Source: Berberis thunbergii (taxonomy: Eukaryota; Streptophyta; Magnoliopsida; Ranunculales; Berberidaceae). Taken from it: a DNA stretch of 64,000 bases. Location of the stretch: assembly GCA_003290165.1 (NCBI GenBank), contig QNQO01009207.1, positions 62,001 to 126,000 on the forward strand, read 5' to 3'. Under the pieces are notes generated by a model, which saw nothing but the letters and a program-made list of their open reading frames with translations, was not told the origin of the DNA and searched no databases. A program made the position numbers and the translations under genes. Of this stretch, positions 48,511-58,700 are shown piece by piece. The stretch's first letter is position 1, and each line of letters starts with the position of its first letter.

Positions 48511-49718
48511 TCCTGCGTTGACAAAAAATTAATATCAAGACCTTCTGTCACATAATCAAGGTATGAATCCTACCCTTTTCCTATATACACTTTGATGAGC
48601 TACAAGGACTTAAAGTAGTATACAAAACATCTCAAGAAAAACATACAAATTCTAGAACACTAACTTGTTGAAAGATGGTGAAAGATGCTCTGAATATGCA
48701 ATTCATTTACTATTGAATGCATCAAGTTCATCAAAACATACAAAATACATTAATCACTGTGTTTATTCTCATAATTAGAGTTCAACAATAATTTCACTTC
48801 CCCTGCATCAAAACATAGAGTAATACATGCATCAGTATTTCATACGCAAGGTTAGTTCAACAATAATTTCACCTCCCAAACTCTATCCATGCTTTTAAGC
48901 CCATCTTGGCACTGCAATTTGATGAATAATAAATTAGCAAAGAATGGGGGTGTCTAGCAAAGAATGGGGGTGTTGCACAATCCCTGTATATCCCATACTT
49001 TAGTGGCAAGGGCATACAATAAAATGCGTTGAGACATGATGCAATACTCACTGATGTTCGTCGATGAAGCTAAGAACAAATTTCATAAGTGGGCAAGCTA
49101 AGGGCATACAATACTTACTGATTCATACCTTGTAAACTCACAGATTTGAGGGTGGAGAGAAAAGGAAAATTTCTTCGACTTCGCCGGAGTTAATGCTCCA
49201 GATTTCTTCTTTGACTTCACTGATTTTTCTCTCCGAGATTTCTTCGATTTGCTAGGAGTCGAGGGAGGGAGGGGTCGAGGGAGCTTTGCTAGGAGAGAAA
49301 CAACTAATTTTTCTTTCTGAGATTTCTTCGATTCAGAGATAAACAAATAAGAGAAAGGCTAGGGGTCGAGGGAGAAGAAACTTTGCTAGATCTAGGGTTT
49401 GTGGGAGAGACTGAGGGAGGGGTCGAGAAAGCTTTGCTAAGGGTCGAGGGAGAAGAGAAAGAGTGGGTGGTGATTTGCTAGATCTAGGGTTGTGTGGGAG
49501 AGACTGAGTTCTGGAGAGAAATAATCCCCAAAATTTTTAGATCTAGGGTTTGATTTGGAGCCAAAATTTTGGGATTTTCACTTTGGAGCCAAAAATTTTC
49601 GCACTCTAAAACTGGACGAGCTGAATCTCGCAAAAAAGTCACGTGCGAGGGAGCATCCTCGATACCTAGAAGAATTGAAATTGTTATAAGTCAAATGGAC
49701 CTCAAAATCAAAATAACC

Positions 49719-49985
49719 TTTTTTTTATATTTTTATTCTCTTGCCACAAGAATACACTCAAACCTCAACATCCGATTTGAACCCGTGGTTGCCTTCTTCT
49801 CTGTTTGAACCCCCCCAATATTTCCATATTTAGTGCGTAAAAATCAATCATCAATTTCAATCCATTTTTATCCCTAATCGCAGCTTTCATACCTTAAGTA
49901 GTATTAATTCCGACCTGGTCCACTATTTATGTTTGTCTATATTAGGCTTATGGGCCCCCAATGCAACTGAACTTACCCTAGTGGT
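49719..49985. other. Spacer right of the nested Mutator-like elements
   Basis: About 270 bp with no recognisable gene or repeat. A run of eight T at 49719 may be the right TSD of the outer Mutator-like element. Confidence 0.4.
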
Positions 49986-50582
49986 AACTTGGGGAGCCTA
50001 GGCTTCCACCATGGGAACATCCAAAATTACCTTTCTGCTTCACTCTTGTTGTACCTCGCATCTACCAAGTCCTGCATCACCTCCTTCTTTATAGCAAGTT
50101 TTCGCTCCAAAGGTTGCATTGACGCATTTCATTCTTTATTTTGGACATCATCCTTCTCTGCATTAGATTTTCATACTCTTTAGGTTCCTTAGCCAGTGTT
50201 ACAAAAGGATTATCAACCAACATCTTAGCCACCGAGTTAGTGTTTCCTACCTCTCCAAGTTGCGTAGCTTGATTACTGACATTGTGTGCGTTTGAACTCT
50301 TTATGGACTTTTCCAATGACCTCTTCTCTTTTGGAGTGTTTCGCCCGACTAGGTATGATTCATTCATGGGGCTTCTCTCCCAAATCATTCATTCACGATA
50401 GAACCATAAAATTAAACCCCGAATTTCATGTTCCCGCCCTTCAGTATGTTAGGGTCCTTCGCTTTCGTTTCCTTTTCTAAAACCTTTTTCTCATCCTTTT
50501 TTGTAACCCTATTTGCCATGCATAGTGTCTTTCTACACATGGAAACTTCATGGCTAAATAACGTACAATAATCACAATATGT
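49986..50582 (-). pseudogene. Second LINE, ORF1 C-terminal part
   Basis: On the minus strand the frame contains a CX2CX4HX4C zinc knuckle (YCDYCTLFSHEVSMCRK, about 50578-50530), complete unlike the one in the first LINE. A basic, Lys-rich stretch follows (RVTKKDEKKVLEKETKAK), and in a shifted frame a Ser/Asn-rich tail to about 50089. The possible start of ORF2 (GGAAGCCTAGGCTCCCCAAG near 49990) is badly decayed. The frame is cut on its 5' side by the LTR retrotransposon at 50588, and resumes beyond it at 56455. Confidence 0.8.
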
Positions 50583-50587
50583 GAAAC

Positions 50588-51134
50588 TGTGACGACCCCC
50601 TCCCACACTGTATCGATATTGTCCGCTTTGGGCTACCATCCGGCCCTCACGACTTTAAAAGGCCTCGATGAGGAACTAAATTCTTTGGACTGTGTTTTCT
50701 TGCGTGACACCTTTGCCTCATTGAGGAACTACCTGTTGGTGTGTTTGTGTATAGTTTGTGTTTAGCTTGATGTTTATCACGTGCGATTTTATTGATTTTG
50801 GGATGGAGATTTCTCACACCAGCTTTATTGCTGACCCAAGTTAGCTTTTGCTCCTTGGGTACATTCTTTTGGGAATGTAGCCGATTAGCTTTTCAGGTTT
50901 AGAGACTTTTGAGCAGCGTTACAGGAGTTTCGCTAGTGGCGCTAGCGATCGTCGGAATTTTCTTGTTAGAGTTTTGTTAAAAATTTTAGTTTGTTCCTAT
51001 TTTCTGAACTATATTTTTGTCATTGCTTCTAAATGTTTCTGTTGTTATTGAATTTCACGTCCCGAGTTTTGGGGAAACGGATAATCCTATGTGAATTTTA
51101 GGATTTCGTTTTTCTCGAAAGTCGGGGCGTGACA
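50588..51134 (+). repeat. Left LTR (547 bp)
   Basis: TG...CA ends (TGTGACGACC ... GGGGCGTGACA). It agrees closely with the right LTR from 50661 onward, with scattered changes and a small indel near 50750 (GTGTATAGTTTGTGTTTAG against GTGTTTAG). Confidence 0.92.
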
Positions 51135-51137
51135 GTT

Positions 51138-51149
51138 TGGTATCAGAGC
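51138..51149 (+). other. tRNA-iMet primer-binding site
   Basis: TGGTATCAGAGC starts three bases after the left LTR end and is the standard complement of the 3' end of plant initiator tRNA-Met. Confidence 0.92.
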
Positions 51150-51401
51150 ATTTGGTTAGCCTAGGCTGGGGTAGAGTATAGGTGATCCTCGAAATGTGGA
51201 TATGGGAGAGTAGTAGTGTGAATGTCTAGAGACAAAGTGACAAGGGTGAACCTTGAACTTTTATTGTTGTTTCTTTTTCTTCGTGAATCTCAGGATGAGA
51301 TTTCTGTGACAAACTTATTTTAATGTCAATAGTGGATGACATTATTCCGTGTCGTTTTCTTGTAACGGTTTGTTATCTTGAATCTTTAGTTAACCCTTTT
51401 C

Positions 51402-51806
51402 ACGAATCTCGGGACGAGATTCTTTTGAGTTGTATATATTGTAACACCCCTACTTTTTCAATGGCAATAAAAATTTATGCAACTAAAATTCAATTGAAAT
51501 TTTTATTTTAAAATCTTCTTTCGTTTGACAAGTTGTATTTTTCGAAATCCGCTTAACTTTCTTTCCTCTACCGAATCTCGGGACGAGATTCTTTTGAGTT
51601 GTATATATTGTAGCACCCCGTAATTTTTGCACTTACTAAATTTTTTTAATATTTTTGTGTGATTGACTTCATTAAGTTATACGTATGAGCTATTTGTTTG
51701 TCCATGTGATGTGTAGTTTGTTTATTTAAGAATTAATTACCTACTTACCCTCCTCTACCGATTCTCGGGACGAGATTCTTTTGAGTTGTATATATTGTAG
51801 TACCTG
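51402..51806 (+). repeat. Three tandem copies of a gypsy pol-end/LTR-start junction
   Basis: AATCTCGGGACGAGATTC, followed by TTTTGAGTTGTATATAT and TGTARYACCY, occurs at about 51402, 51571 and 51757; a weaker copy (AATCTCAGGATGAGATTTC) is near 51286. In many plant Ty3/gypsy elements this type of sequence (end of the polyprotein, a polypurine region, then LTR start TGTAACACCC) marks the 3' LTR border. Here each copy is followed by only 130-150 bp of a different LTR-like sequence before the next copy begins. Confidence 0.78.
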
Positions 51807-54800
51807 CCTAATTAAATAAATATAAAATTTTCTTATTTATTAATTATGGCATATATTGTAATCTCAATTATTTGAAAAAAGATTTTTGTTTGCCATGGCT
51901 AAATAGGATAAAGTGTGTGTGTGTATTTAGCCAAAAATTTGTAAACCCTAATGTTGATGGATTGTTACTCAATTGTATTTGGGCTTGGTTTTGGGCTTTT
52001 ATTTAACAAATGATTAGGGTTTTATTTTGTGAAAGAGGGTGGGTGCATTCGAAAGTTCGGTGGGGACGAATAGCAACCCACCTTATAAAGAGAATAACCC
52101 TATTCCTTTTTTTTTCTCCTTCCTTCTCCTTTGTCCCCTTCTTCATGAATTCTTCTCCTTGGCGGCGAGCACAGTCTGTGACCGCACGTTGCAGCCGATC
52201 CCACCACCCCAAACTGGCTTCTCCTTCTCAGATTGTCTCTTCTTCGTCTTCGCATCTTCCTGTAGTGAGCCAGAGAAGGGACAGTGGGTCTCGATCATCG
52301 AAGCGGAGGAGAAAGCATCGCCACTCTTCCTCCTGCCTTCTTCTTTTCTCTTCCTTCCTTCATCTTTTCCTCCTTCATGTTTTCTTCTTCTCATCCGGTG
52401 GCCAAAACTGTGACAAATCTCCCACCGCCCCAGATTCCTTCCTCTCTTGTTCCTTTTCTTCTCATCGTTGCGAGGTGGTGATGATTGGTGAGGGGGAAAT
52501 CACAAGGTTGAGAAGAAGTGGCGAGATGATTGCTGCGTCGAGATGGTTAGCGCGTGTTGATTGAGTTTCGATTCTTGGATTAAAGGTGAGTTTCTTCATC
52601 ACCTCCACTTTTACTGTGAGTTTTCTTCATTTTCCTTTTTAGATCTTTGTATGAAGTTGAAAGTGTTAAAATTGTTACTTAATATTATGTGTGCAATTAT
52701 TAGTATTTTTACTATCTAATTGCTTGGTATCTATCTATCGTATTTCAAACCTCACAAAGAGACTAGAGAGTTCCCTCATGAATACTGAAGTGTAGCGTCG
52801 ATTATAGATAGATCAATCCCTTTTCTTTTTTTTGTTCTTCTCTTTTGTATTGTTACCTTTCTGAAATTTGATAGAAGAACAAAGAGAGAGAAAACCAGTT
52901 ATTGCTGTTTTGAAGCCTTGGCTATGATGAGATTGGCTAATTTAATCTCTTAATTATTTTTCAGTTGCTTCATGTTGATGTCAAAGGTTTTTGTGTTGTT
53001 TATTGGTTGGATGGCATCTTGAATTGAATGGGTTAAGTACACGAAGCTTTGTTTTTGTCAAATATATAGATTATTCATACATAAAACAGGTTTGAGTACT
53101 AAATCAACCTTATATTATCAAAATGACTTTCTCTACAAAAACCATACAGGGACTACTACCATAAAGGTGGACAAAGAGTACAAAGAGTTTGTATGGTGCA
53201 TTATAAGTATTCAATCAGCTTTATTTGACTTGTACATAAAAGTTGAGGTGGACACTTTATATACTGAATTCCCTGTTTGAGTTTCATCTGGGTAGCTAGA
53301 GGCTATGACCACATTTGCCTCATTATTTGGTAAGGAAGCCCAAAAGAAAGCTTGGGAGATGTTTGCCAATGTGTTTGGAAGAAAAGTAATATGGCATTTC
53401 ACTGTGTGTTTGAACAAAGCATGGTTATTGATATTCTTCTGTATGAAAATTTTCTTTTTTTTGTTTTTAAGTGTTGGTTCAATAAACAAGACATGTACTC
53501 TTTTAGGATTGGAATTAGTGTTTGGCCAAACAAAGCTGGTGAGATGGTTTCATATTACTGGTCAGAGCCATAATCATGGGTTTGTAAACAGTTTTTGCTT
53601 AATTGTGAAATAGCATCTCAATTTGAATGCATAAGCATCCCTGTGTGTTGGTATATCTACCAGAAACTGGTAACTTGTCTCGATATAGGGAGCAAAACAA
53701 AGGTAGGACAAAAAGTCTACATCTGAAGAATCAAATTAGATATTAGATAACTCAGGGATAGTCTATACCGATCTTAGGGCGTGGCATTATCTTAAATCAT
53801 CTTGCATTGTTTATTGTTCTTGAGCTTGTAGTTGGACTGATTTTGTGTAGGTTTCTATAAAGGTTTTGATTGTGGTTTTGAGTAAGTACAGTATCATGCT
53901 ATATAGCAAAATTTTTATGTTTGAGTCTAGTTTTTAAAAGATCTTACGGTATCATAATATGAGTTTTGTATAGGAAGATATACTCATTTTAGCAACAATA
54001 GGTAAATCAGCTGAAAGCTGACAGATGGCCTTCTTTTTTTGTAAAACCTGTATTGTTATAGACATAATCATGGGGTCTGCCTTATATAGTTAGGAACCTC
54101 TTGGTGTCTACTTTCCTTTGCCCCAAACGGTATGCAATCTGGGGTTCTAACGTGAGAGTTATGTACATTTGAGTGATGATTGGTCAAACTATCGAGTTAG
54201 GACAGCTTGTTCATTTTGGTGTTGTTGGCAATGTTACTTGTTTGACTATTTTGGGATGGGAACATAGTTGTTTAGGGTTTTGCCTTAAGGTGTCTTGAGT
54301 TGCATTTGATGTAAATAAAAATATTGTTTGGAGCCGAATGAGGCTGGTTGCTTTGGTGTAAGTTAGTGTTCACCCATGATTGGCATGCACTTTCATGTTT
54401 GTGTTGAAATTGTCATTTTGGAGATTGCACAGTTTGGCTTTTGGATAGTTGTTTGGAAAGGGTATTTTTCCCCTTCTTAGTTAAACCTGACATAGTTTGG
54501 CAAACCATGCTAGCTTATTGTTTCAGGCATTGTTTGGGTACCTTAGGACAAGATTTGGTAGAACAAGAGGAAATTGGATTGGTGGGTTTGAAACTGCAGA
54601 TAATTATTAGTGAGTTTAGGTATAGTTTTTGGATTTTGATTTTGGGTTTGGGTTTGATTAGTGGTGAAACTGGGTGCTCTTGATATCGGGTTGGTTGCTC
54701 TTCTTCTATTTTGTTTCTATTATGTGCATTTGTACACAAACAAGGGTGAAGTTATACTTATTAAGGGAAACTTAGGTTCAAGGCTTTTGTTAAAGACATG

Positions 54801-55986
54801 AAAGAATAGTATGAAAATTACTTGTAATACATTTGAATAGTTTGTATTTTTGGTTGCTTAGGAAGTATAATTAGATAATATAATTCAAGTTTGGGGTTCT
54901 CAATAGTGATCTTTCATGGAGTTTATCAGAAACAAACTCAATTGTGTTATGTTTTGCTTAATTGAATGTCATATTTCTTATTAAGGGACTGTAAGCTAAG
55001 TTAGCTCACACAAAAATCAGTTTTTAAGAAAGGCTATTAGATATGGATTTGTTTGGCTTGTTTAAACTACAGTTATTATAAGTTAATAGTGATGCTTGAG
55101 ATGTGAATGGTTGATGAATATTAATGCATTGTGATAAATTTGGAGATTTGTATTATTATGCATATTGACTTGTTTATGCATTATGAAGAATTTGGATATT
55201 TGAATCAAGGAGTGACTAGATTGCCATGTTGTTATAGAACATGATTAATGAATATGCTATGTTTTTCCCAAAAATGTGGGTGGATACGATTGTGAATCGA
55301 TTTATGTATGACAAAATATCATTGTGGAAAAATTCTGAATTATCAAAAATAAATGATATTGGTAAACCTTGATTTCTGAAAATATAAACAACTTGGACTT
55401 GTATCACTTAGAACTACCACACCTCTTTTGTTTATTATTTTCCATCTCTTACTAGAGAAACTAAATGACCAGAGGGTCGTCTTGCGGAGTTGGGGCACCC
55501 ATTTCTTACTAGAGAAACTAAAATAACTTTCAGGTTAGTCTTGCGGAAATGAAGTGAATTGTTATGCCTAAGATAGGCTTTGATATTTATCCGTAAAAAA
55601 TGTGATGTGAGTTTATGCGCATTGATAGTCCAAGGGTGGCTTTTGGTACTCATATAGTTAGGGGTATCCGCGATGCATGCCTGTATGTGATGTCCCCACT
55701 TGGGCATGGATGACGGAGTAGTCCTCTTTTATATGAGAGAGGCATACGGACATGTATGTTCGGCAGGGAGGTGGTGTGAATGTGGTATCGTCTAAGTGAT
55801 CAATCCGTTAAAAAGATGAATCAAATTCAAATAAAAATGAATAAATTACGTTTATAATGTTTCTAATCTTTTTCATGCAGGATGACAAGTCCACCAATAT
55901 TTCTGCAGGTCAGACTTGCCATAGTCGATTCCTATAGGGTAAGTATAGGTAAATGCATTTTTACTTAATTGAGATGATGATATGAT
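51807..55986 (+). other. Interior of the LTR element: LTR-like, non-coding
   Basis: About 4.2 kb without recognisable retroelement genes. It contains a promoter-like CACCTTATAAAGAGAATAAC (52079-52098), a pyrimidine-rich leader with Ser-rich chance frames (52100-52560), a donor-like AAAGGTGAGTTT (52583-52594) and a GC-richer block at 55440-55800 (GTCCTCTTTTATATGAGAGA, GGCATACGGACATGTATG) of the kind seen near the end of gypsy LTRs. It follows the third junction repeat, so it may be one long LTR of a different gypsy element taken into this one. This is inference. Confidence 0.5.
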
Positions 55987-56449
55987 GGCCTCGATGAGGA
56001 ACTAAATTCTTTGGACTGTGTTTTCTTGCGTGACACCTTTGCCTCATTGAAAAACTACCTGTTGGTGTGTTTGTGTTTAGCTTGATGTTTATCACGTGCG
56101 ATTTTATTGATTTTGGGATGAAGATTTCTCACACCAGCTTTATTGTTGACCCAAGTGAGCTTTTGCTTCTTGGGTACATTCGTTTGTGAATGTAGCCAAT
56201 TAGCTTTTCAGGTTTAGAGACTTTTGAGCAGCGTTACGGGAGTTTCGCTAGTGGGGCTAGCGACCGTCAGAATTTCTTGGTTAGAGTTTTGTTAAAAATT
56301 TTAGTTTGTTCCTATTTTCTGAACTATATTTTTGTCATTGCTTCTAAATGTTTCTGTTGTTATTGAATTTCAAGTCCCGAGTTTTGGGGAAACGGATAAT
56401 CCTACGTGAATTTTAGGATTTCGTTTTTCTCAAAAATCTGGGCGTGACA
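55987..56449 (+). repeat. Right LTR (463 bp, 5' end missing)
   Basis: The match to the left LTR starts at GGCCTCGATGAGG (50661 in the left copy, 55987 here), so the first 73 bp of this LTR, including its TG start, are absent. It ends GGGCGTGACA followed by GAAAC. No polypurine tract is present just before the break. Confidence 0.88.
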
Positions 56450-56454
56450 GAAAC

Positions 56455-56613
56455 TCCCTCAAAAAAGTTTTTGACAATATTCGTCACTCCGTGACTTCCC
56501 TATCCATATCTTGGAATGTAGCGGATTGGTGATCTCCATCACCATGCACATACAAGTTATTTTAGGCCTTGTGAAATATCTGGTGTTGTCATCAATGAGT
56601 AGGAAAGACCTAA
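56455..56613 (-). pseudogene. Second LINE, ORF1 N-terminal part (interrupted)
   Basis: On the minus strand it reads LLIDDNTRYFTRPKITCMCM and MEITNPLHSKIWIGKSRSD, the end of the DUF4283 region of plant LINE ORF1, followed by YCQKLF and a TGA. If the LTR element and one GAAAC copy are removed, the same frame runs directly into the zinc knuckle at 50578. This shows the LTR element interrupted one continuous ORF1. The left side of this fragment ends at the MITE at 56614. Confidence 0.8.
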
Positions 56614-56942
56614 GGGTGTGATTGGTTGCATGGAATCCTATGCCATGAGAATTCATGAGGAGACCCTTACATTTTAGGCTAAATTGATATATCACTCCAC
56701 ATCTACAATTTGACCATCATTTGATTTTTTGATCAATAGTGGGAATGGAAGTCCCATGTTCATGGGAATTCCACTCCTTGGTCCCCCAAGGCATGTGATT
56801 CCCATGTTCATGAGAATTTCATTCCCACCATTGATCACAAAATCAAATGGTGGATGTGGAGTGATACATCAATTTAACCTAAAATGAATGGATCCCCTCA
56901 TGAATTCTTATGACATAGAATTTCATGCAACCAAACACACCC
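56614..56942. mobile_element. Tourist-like (PIF/Harbinger) MITE
   Basis: The ends are GGGTGTGATTGGTTGCATG (56614) and CATGCAACCAAACACACCC (ending 56942), nearly perfect inverted copies. TAA on both sides (56611-56613 and 56943-56945) is the 3 bp duplication of the PIF/Harbinger group. Most of the 329 bp folds into one long hairpin: CCATCATTTGATTTTTTGAT is mirrored at about 56840-56863, and GAATGGAAGTCCCATG by the central part. No ORF. Confidence 0.9.
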
Positions 56943-57143
56943 TAAGTGAACAGCCAATCACTTTGAAGTTTATTTGAAAAAATCATAAAGAGATATCCTA
57001 AAGAATTATAATGAGAGATCCGCAAACATAAACCTTGATGCTACCGCATAGCCTGGACTCTTAACCACTTATGGTGTATAAATTTCTAGATAGTGATTTC
57101 TTGACCTCACTGCAATCTAGCTAGTAGGATATGCCTTGGATCT

Positions 57144-57389
57144 AGGACAGATGAAAACTCACCTGTCATACACATACTGAGACCTATAAATAGAACCTCG
57201 CATGGTGTCCAAGCATGGGTCACTTTTCTTTATCCAAAGAGGTGAGTTAATGGACTTTCCATTGCCAGGACAGATGAAAACTCACCTGTCATACACATAC
57301 TGAGACCTATAAATAGAACCACGCATGGTGTCCAAGCATGGGTCACTTTTCTTTATCCAAAGAGGTGAGTTAATGGACTTTCCATTGCC
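57144..57389. repeat. 123 bp tandem duplication with TATA-like sequence
   Basis: 57144-57266 and 57267-57389 are direct copies that differ at about one base (AGAACCTCGC against AGAACCACGC). Each copy contains ACCTATAAATAGAACC, a good plant TATA box. The near identity points to a recent duplication. Confidence 0.95.
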
Positions 57390-57463
57390 ATACTACCATG
57401 GCGAATGTTGCTTGTATAAAGATCAATAAATTCCTCACAAGTCAACACATACATTACAATTGG

Positions 57464-57644
57464 AAAATTCTAGGGGTCGAGGGAGGGGTCGAGGTAAAGG
57501 GAGCGAGGAACCACCCATCCTCCTCGCGATGAGCGTTCACGTGCATCTCCAACGCGATGCGCTCATTCCAAGAAGGATGAATGGTTACACCCACCCCTCG
57601 CTCCTTTACCTCGCTCCCTCCCTCGCTCTGTAGAAGGACTCAAA
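57464..57644. mobile_element. Small GC-rich hairpin element, possibly Mutator-derived
   Basis: TTCTAGGGGTCGAGGGAGGG and GAGGTAAAGGGAGCGAGG on the left are inverted at 57592-57640 (CACCCCTCGCTCCTTTACC, CTCGCTCCCTCCCTCGCTC). The inverted outer arm (CTTCTACAGAGCGAGGGAGG) resembles the end of the FAR1-type element (CTTCTAGGTATCGAGGGAGG). The centre holds CACGTGCATCTCC. The element is far GC-richer than its surroundings. I could not find a clean 9 bp TSD. Confidence 0.5.
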
Positions 57645-58682
57645 AAGATCACAAAACGCTCCAAAGCCCCTTTTGTCGCAACCAAAGGTTTTGACACGTG
57701 TGTGGCAATATCAGGAGTGGTGAGAACTTTTTTGACATAGTCAATCCTTAAGAGATGTCTTTAATAAGGGTAGTCACCACCACAAATAACTTTATTACAT
57801 TGAAAAATTTTAAATTAAAAAAGAATTAAGAACACCCATGGATAACAACTTTTTGGGTCCCACACAAATTTATAAATTTCTTAGGATATAGTATCTCCCC
57901 ATCAACCGCGATCCAATGAGTTTTTCTAGGTAATTCAACACTCAATGAACTTAGTACACATGTCCACATAAATTCGTTCAGCAGGCAAAGGACCTAAAAA
58001 TAAAATATGAAAAAATGATAGAATTTTAAAAATTGTTCATTGAATTTAATGTAAAAGTTTTATATAAGACAAACTTTGTGTGATCCGTATGCAATTGTTT
58101 TCTTTCCGTTTTGTGCTGAAAAATTATGGAAAAATGTGTGACGATGATAAATAATAATTAAAAAATAAATAGAAGAAATAAATATGAAAGCAAAATAATA
58201 TTTTCTTTTGTCCGGGTAGAACTCAAGAAGCCTTCTTCGTATACCGATAAGGCAATGACACCATTCAATGAAACATAAATTGTCGTTTTTAAAAGCATAA
58301 AAAAATATCTTGAACCTACAAAAATTATGACATTAATCAAATTTGAGATTAAAAAAAGAGCCGTTAATCAAATTTAAGATAAAAAAAAACGATATCAAAG
58401 ACAAAAGGAGCATAAGTTGCAATTGCATTGGCCAAATTCAAATTGAAGAACCAAATGTATTTTGGGTGGCCAAATTTCAAAATCAAATTAGATATGTTGA
58501 GAGGCAACTTCAACTACTGGAATATAAAGCAGATATGAGGGGAATCAGCTGTGAACATTTGGTTCAATGATCGCTACGAAGCTATAATTGTTTTGATCAA
58601 GTATCAATCATGATAGATGTGACTATAGATAACCAAATCACAGGAGAGCTGACTATGGTCGTTCCTAATCTGCTTTATAAAT
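57645..58682. other. AT-rich spacer, nothing firmly recognised
   Basis: About 1 kb, mostly AT-rich. A 75-residue frame at 58343-58570 ends in EYKADMRGISCEHLVQ, faintly like the end of a FAR1 SWIM finger but without its first Cys pair. No other domain or repeat was seen. Confidence 0.4.
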
Positions 58683-58700
58683 ATGAGACTCTCTCATTTG

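Larger units (their letters stand above)
43248..49677 (+). mobile_element. FAR1-type Mutator-like element (6.43 kb)
   Basis: Long inverted ends start CAATTCTTCTAGGTATCGAG at 43248 and end in the inverse at 49677 (CTCGATACCTAGAAGAATTG). They share ACGTGACTTTTTTGCG, CAGCTCGTCCAGTTTTAGAG and TTTTTGGCTCCAAAGTG, and more loosely continue with CCTAGATCTAGCAAA and GATTTCTTCGATTCAGAGA for about 250-350 bp. The target-site duplication is 9 bp with one change, AAATTATTA (43239-43247) against AAATTGTTA (49678-49686). Inside are a decayed FAR1-type transposase on plus and a viroplasmin-like cargo gene on minus. Long TIRs, 9 bp TSD and the FAR1-like transposase agree with a Mutator-superfamily element. 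Confidence 0.93.
42187..49718. mobile_element. Small Mutator-like element, split by the FAR1-type element
   Basis: The left arm 42187-42345 (GATATTTTGATTAAGAGGTC, GACAATATTACCCTTGATAA, TTTAATTTAAAACAAAAGT, CGAGATCACAACGTG) is inverted at 43035-43247 (CTCGAGG, ACTTTTGTTTTAAATTAAAG, AAGGGCAATATTGTCCCATT). The outermost part of the right arm is not there but at 49687-49718 (CAAATGGACCTCAAAATCAA), directly after the FAR1-type element. So the 6.43 kb element 43248-49677 landed in the right TIR of this one of about 1.1 kb. Runs of eight to nine T flank both outer ends and may be the TSD. No transposase; the interior (42346-43034) shows no recognisable domain. Confidence 0.75.
50588..56449 (+). mobile_element. 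LTR retrotransposon without gag or pol (5.86 kb)
   Basis: Direct repeats at 50588-51134 and 55987-56449 flank the element. The left LTR starts TGTGACGACC and both end CGTGACA. The target-site duplication is GAAAC (50583-50587 and 56450-56454). A primer-binding site TGGTATCAGAGC at 51138-51149 fits the initiator methionine tRNA. I see no gag, protease, reverse transcriptase, RNase H or integrase frame in the interior; it is therefore a non-autonomous element. It inserted into ORF1 of a LINE lying on the minus strand. Confidence 0.93.

Noticed and set aside
52010..52564. 184-residue Ser-rich ORF as a gene
   Set aside because: It is a pyrimidine-rich leader region of an LTR-like sequence with overlapping frames of similar length; no domain is visible.
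58343..58570. FAR1 SWIM zinc-finger fragment
   Set aside because: Only the final CEHLVQ is suggestive; the first Cys pair and the preceding FExxG pattern are missing, and no other transposase motif is close.
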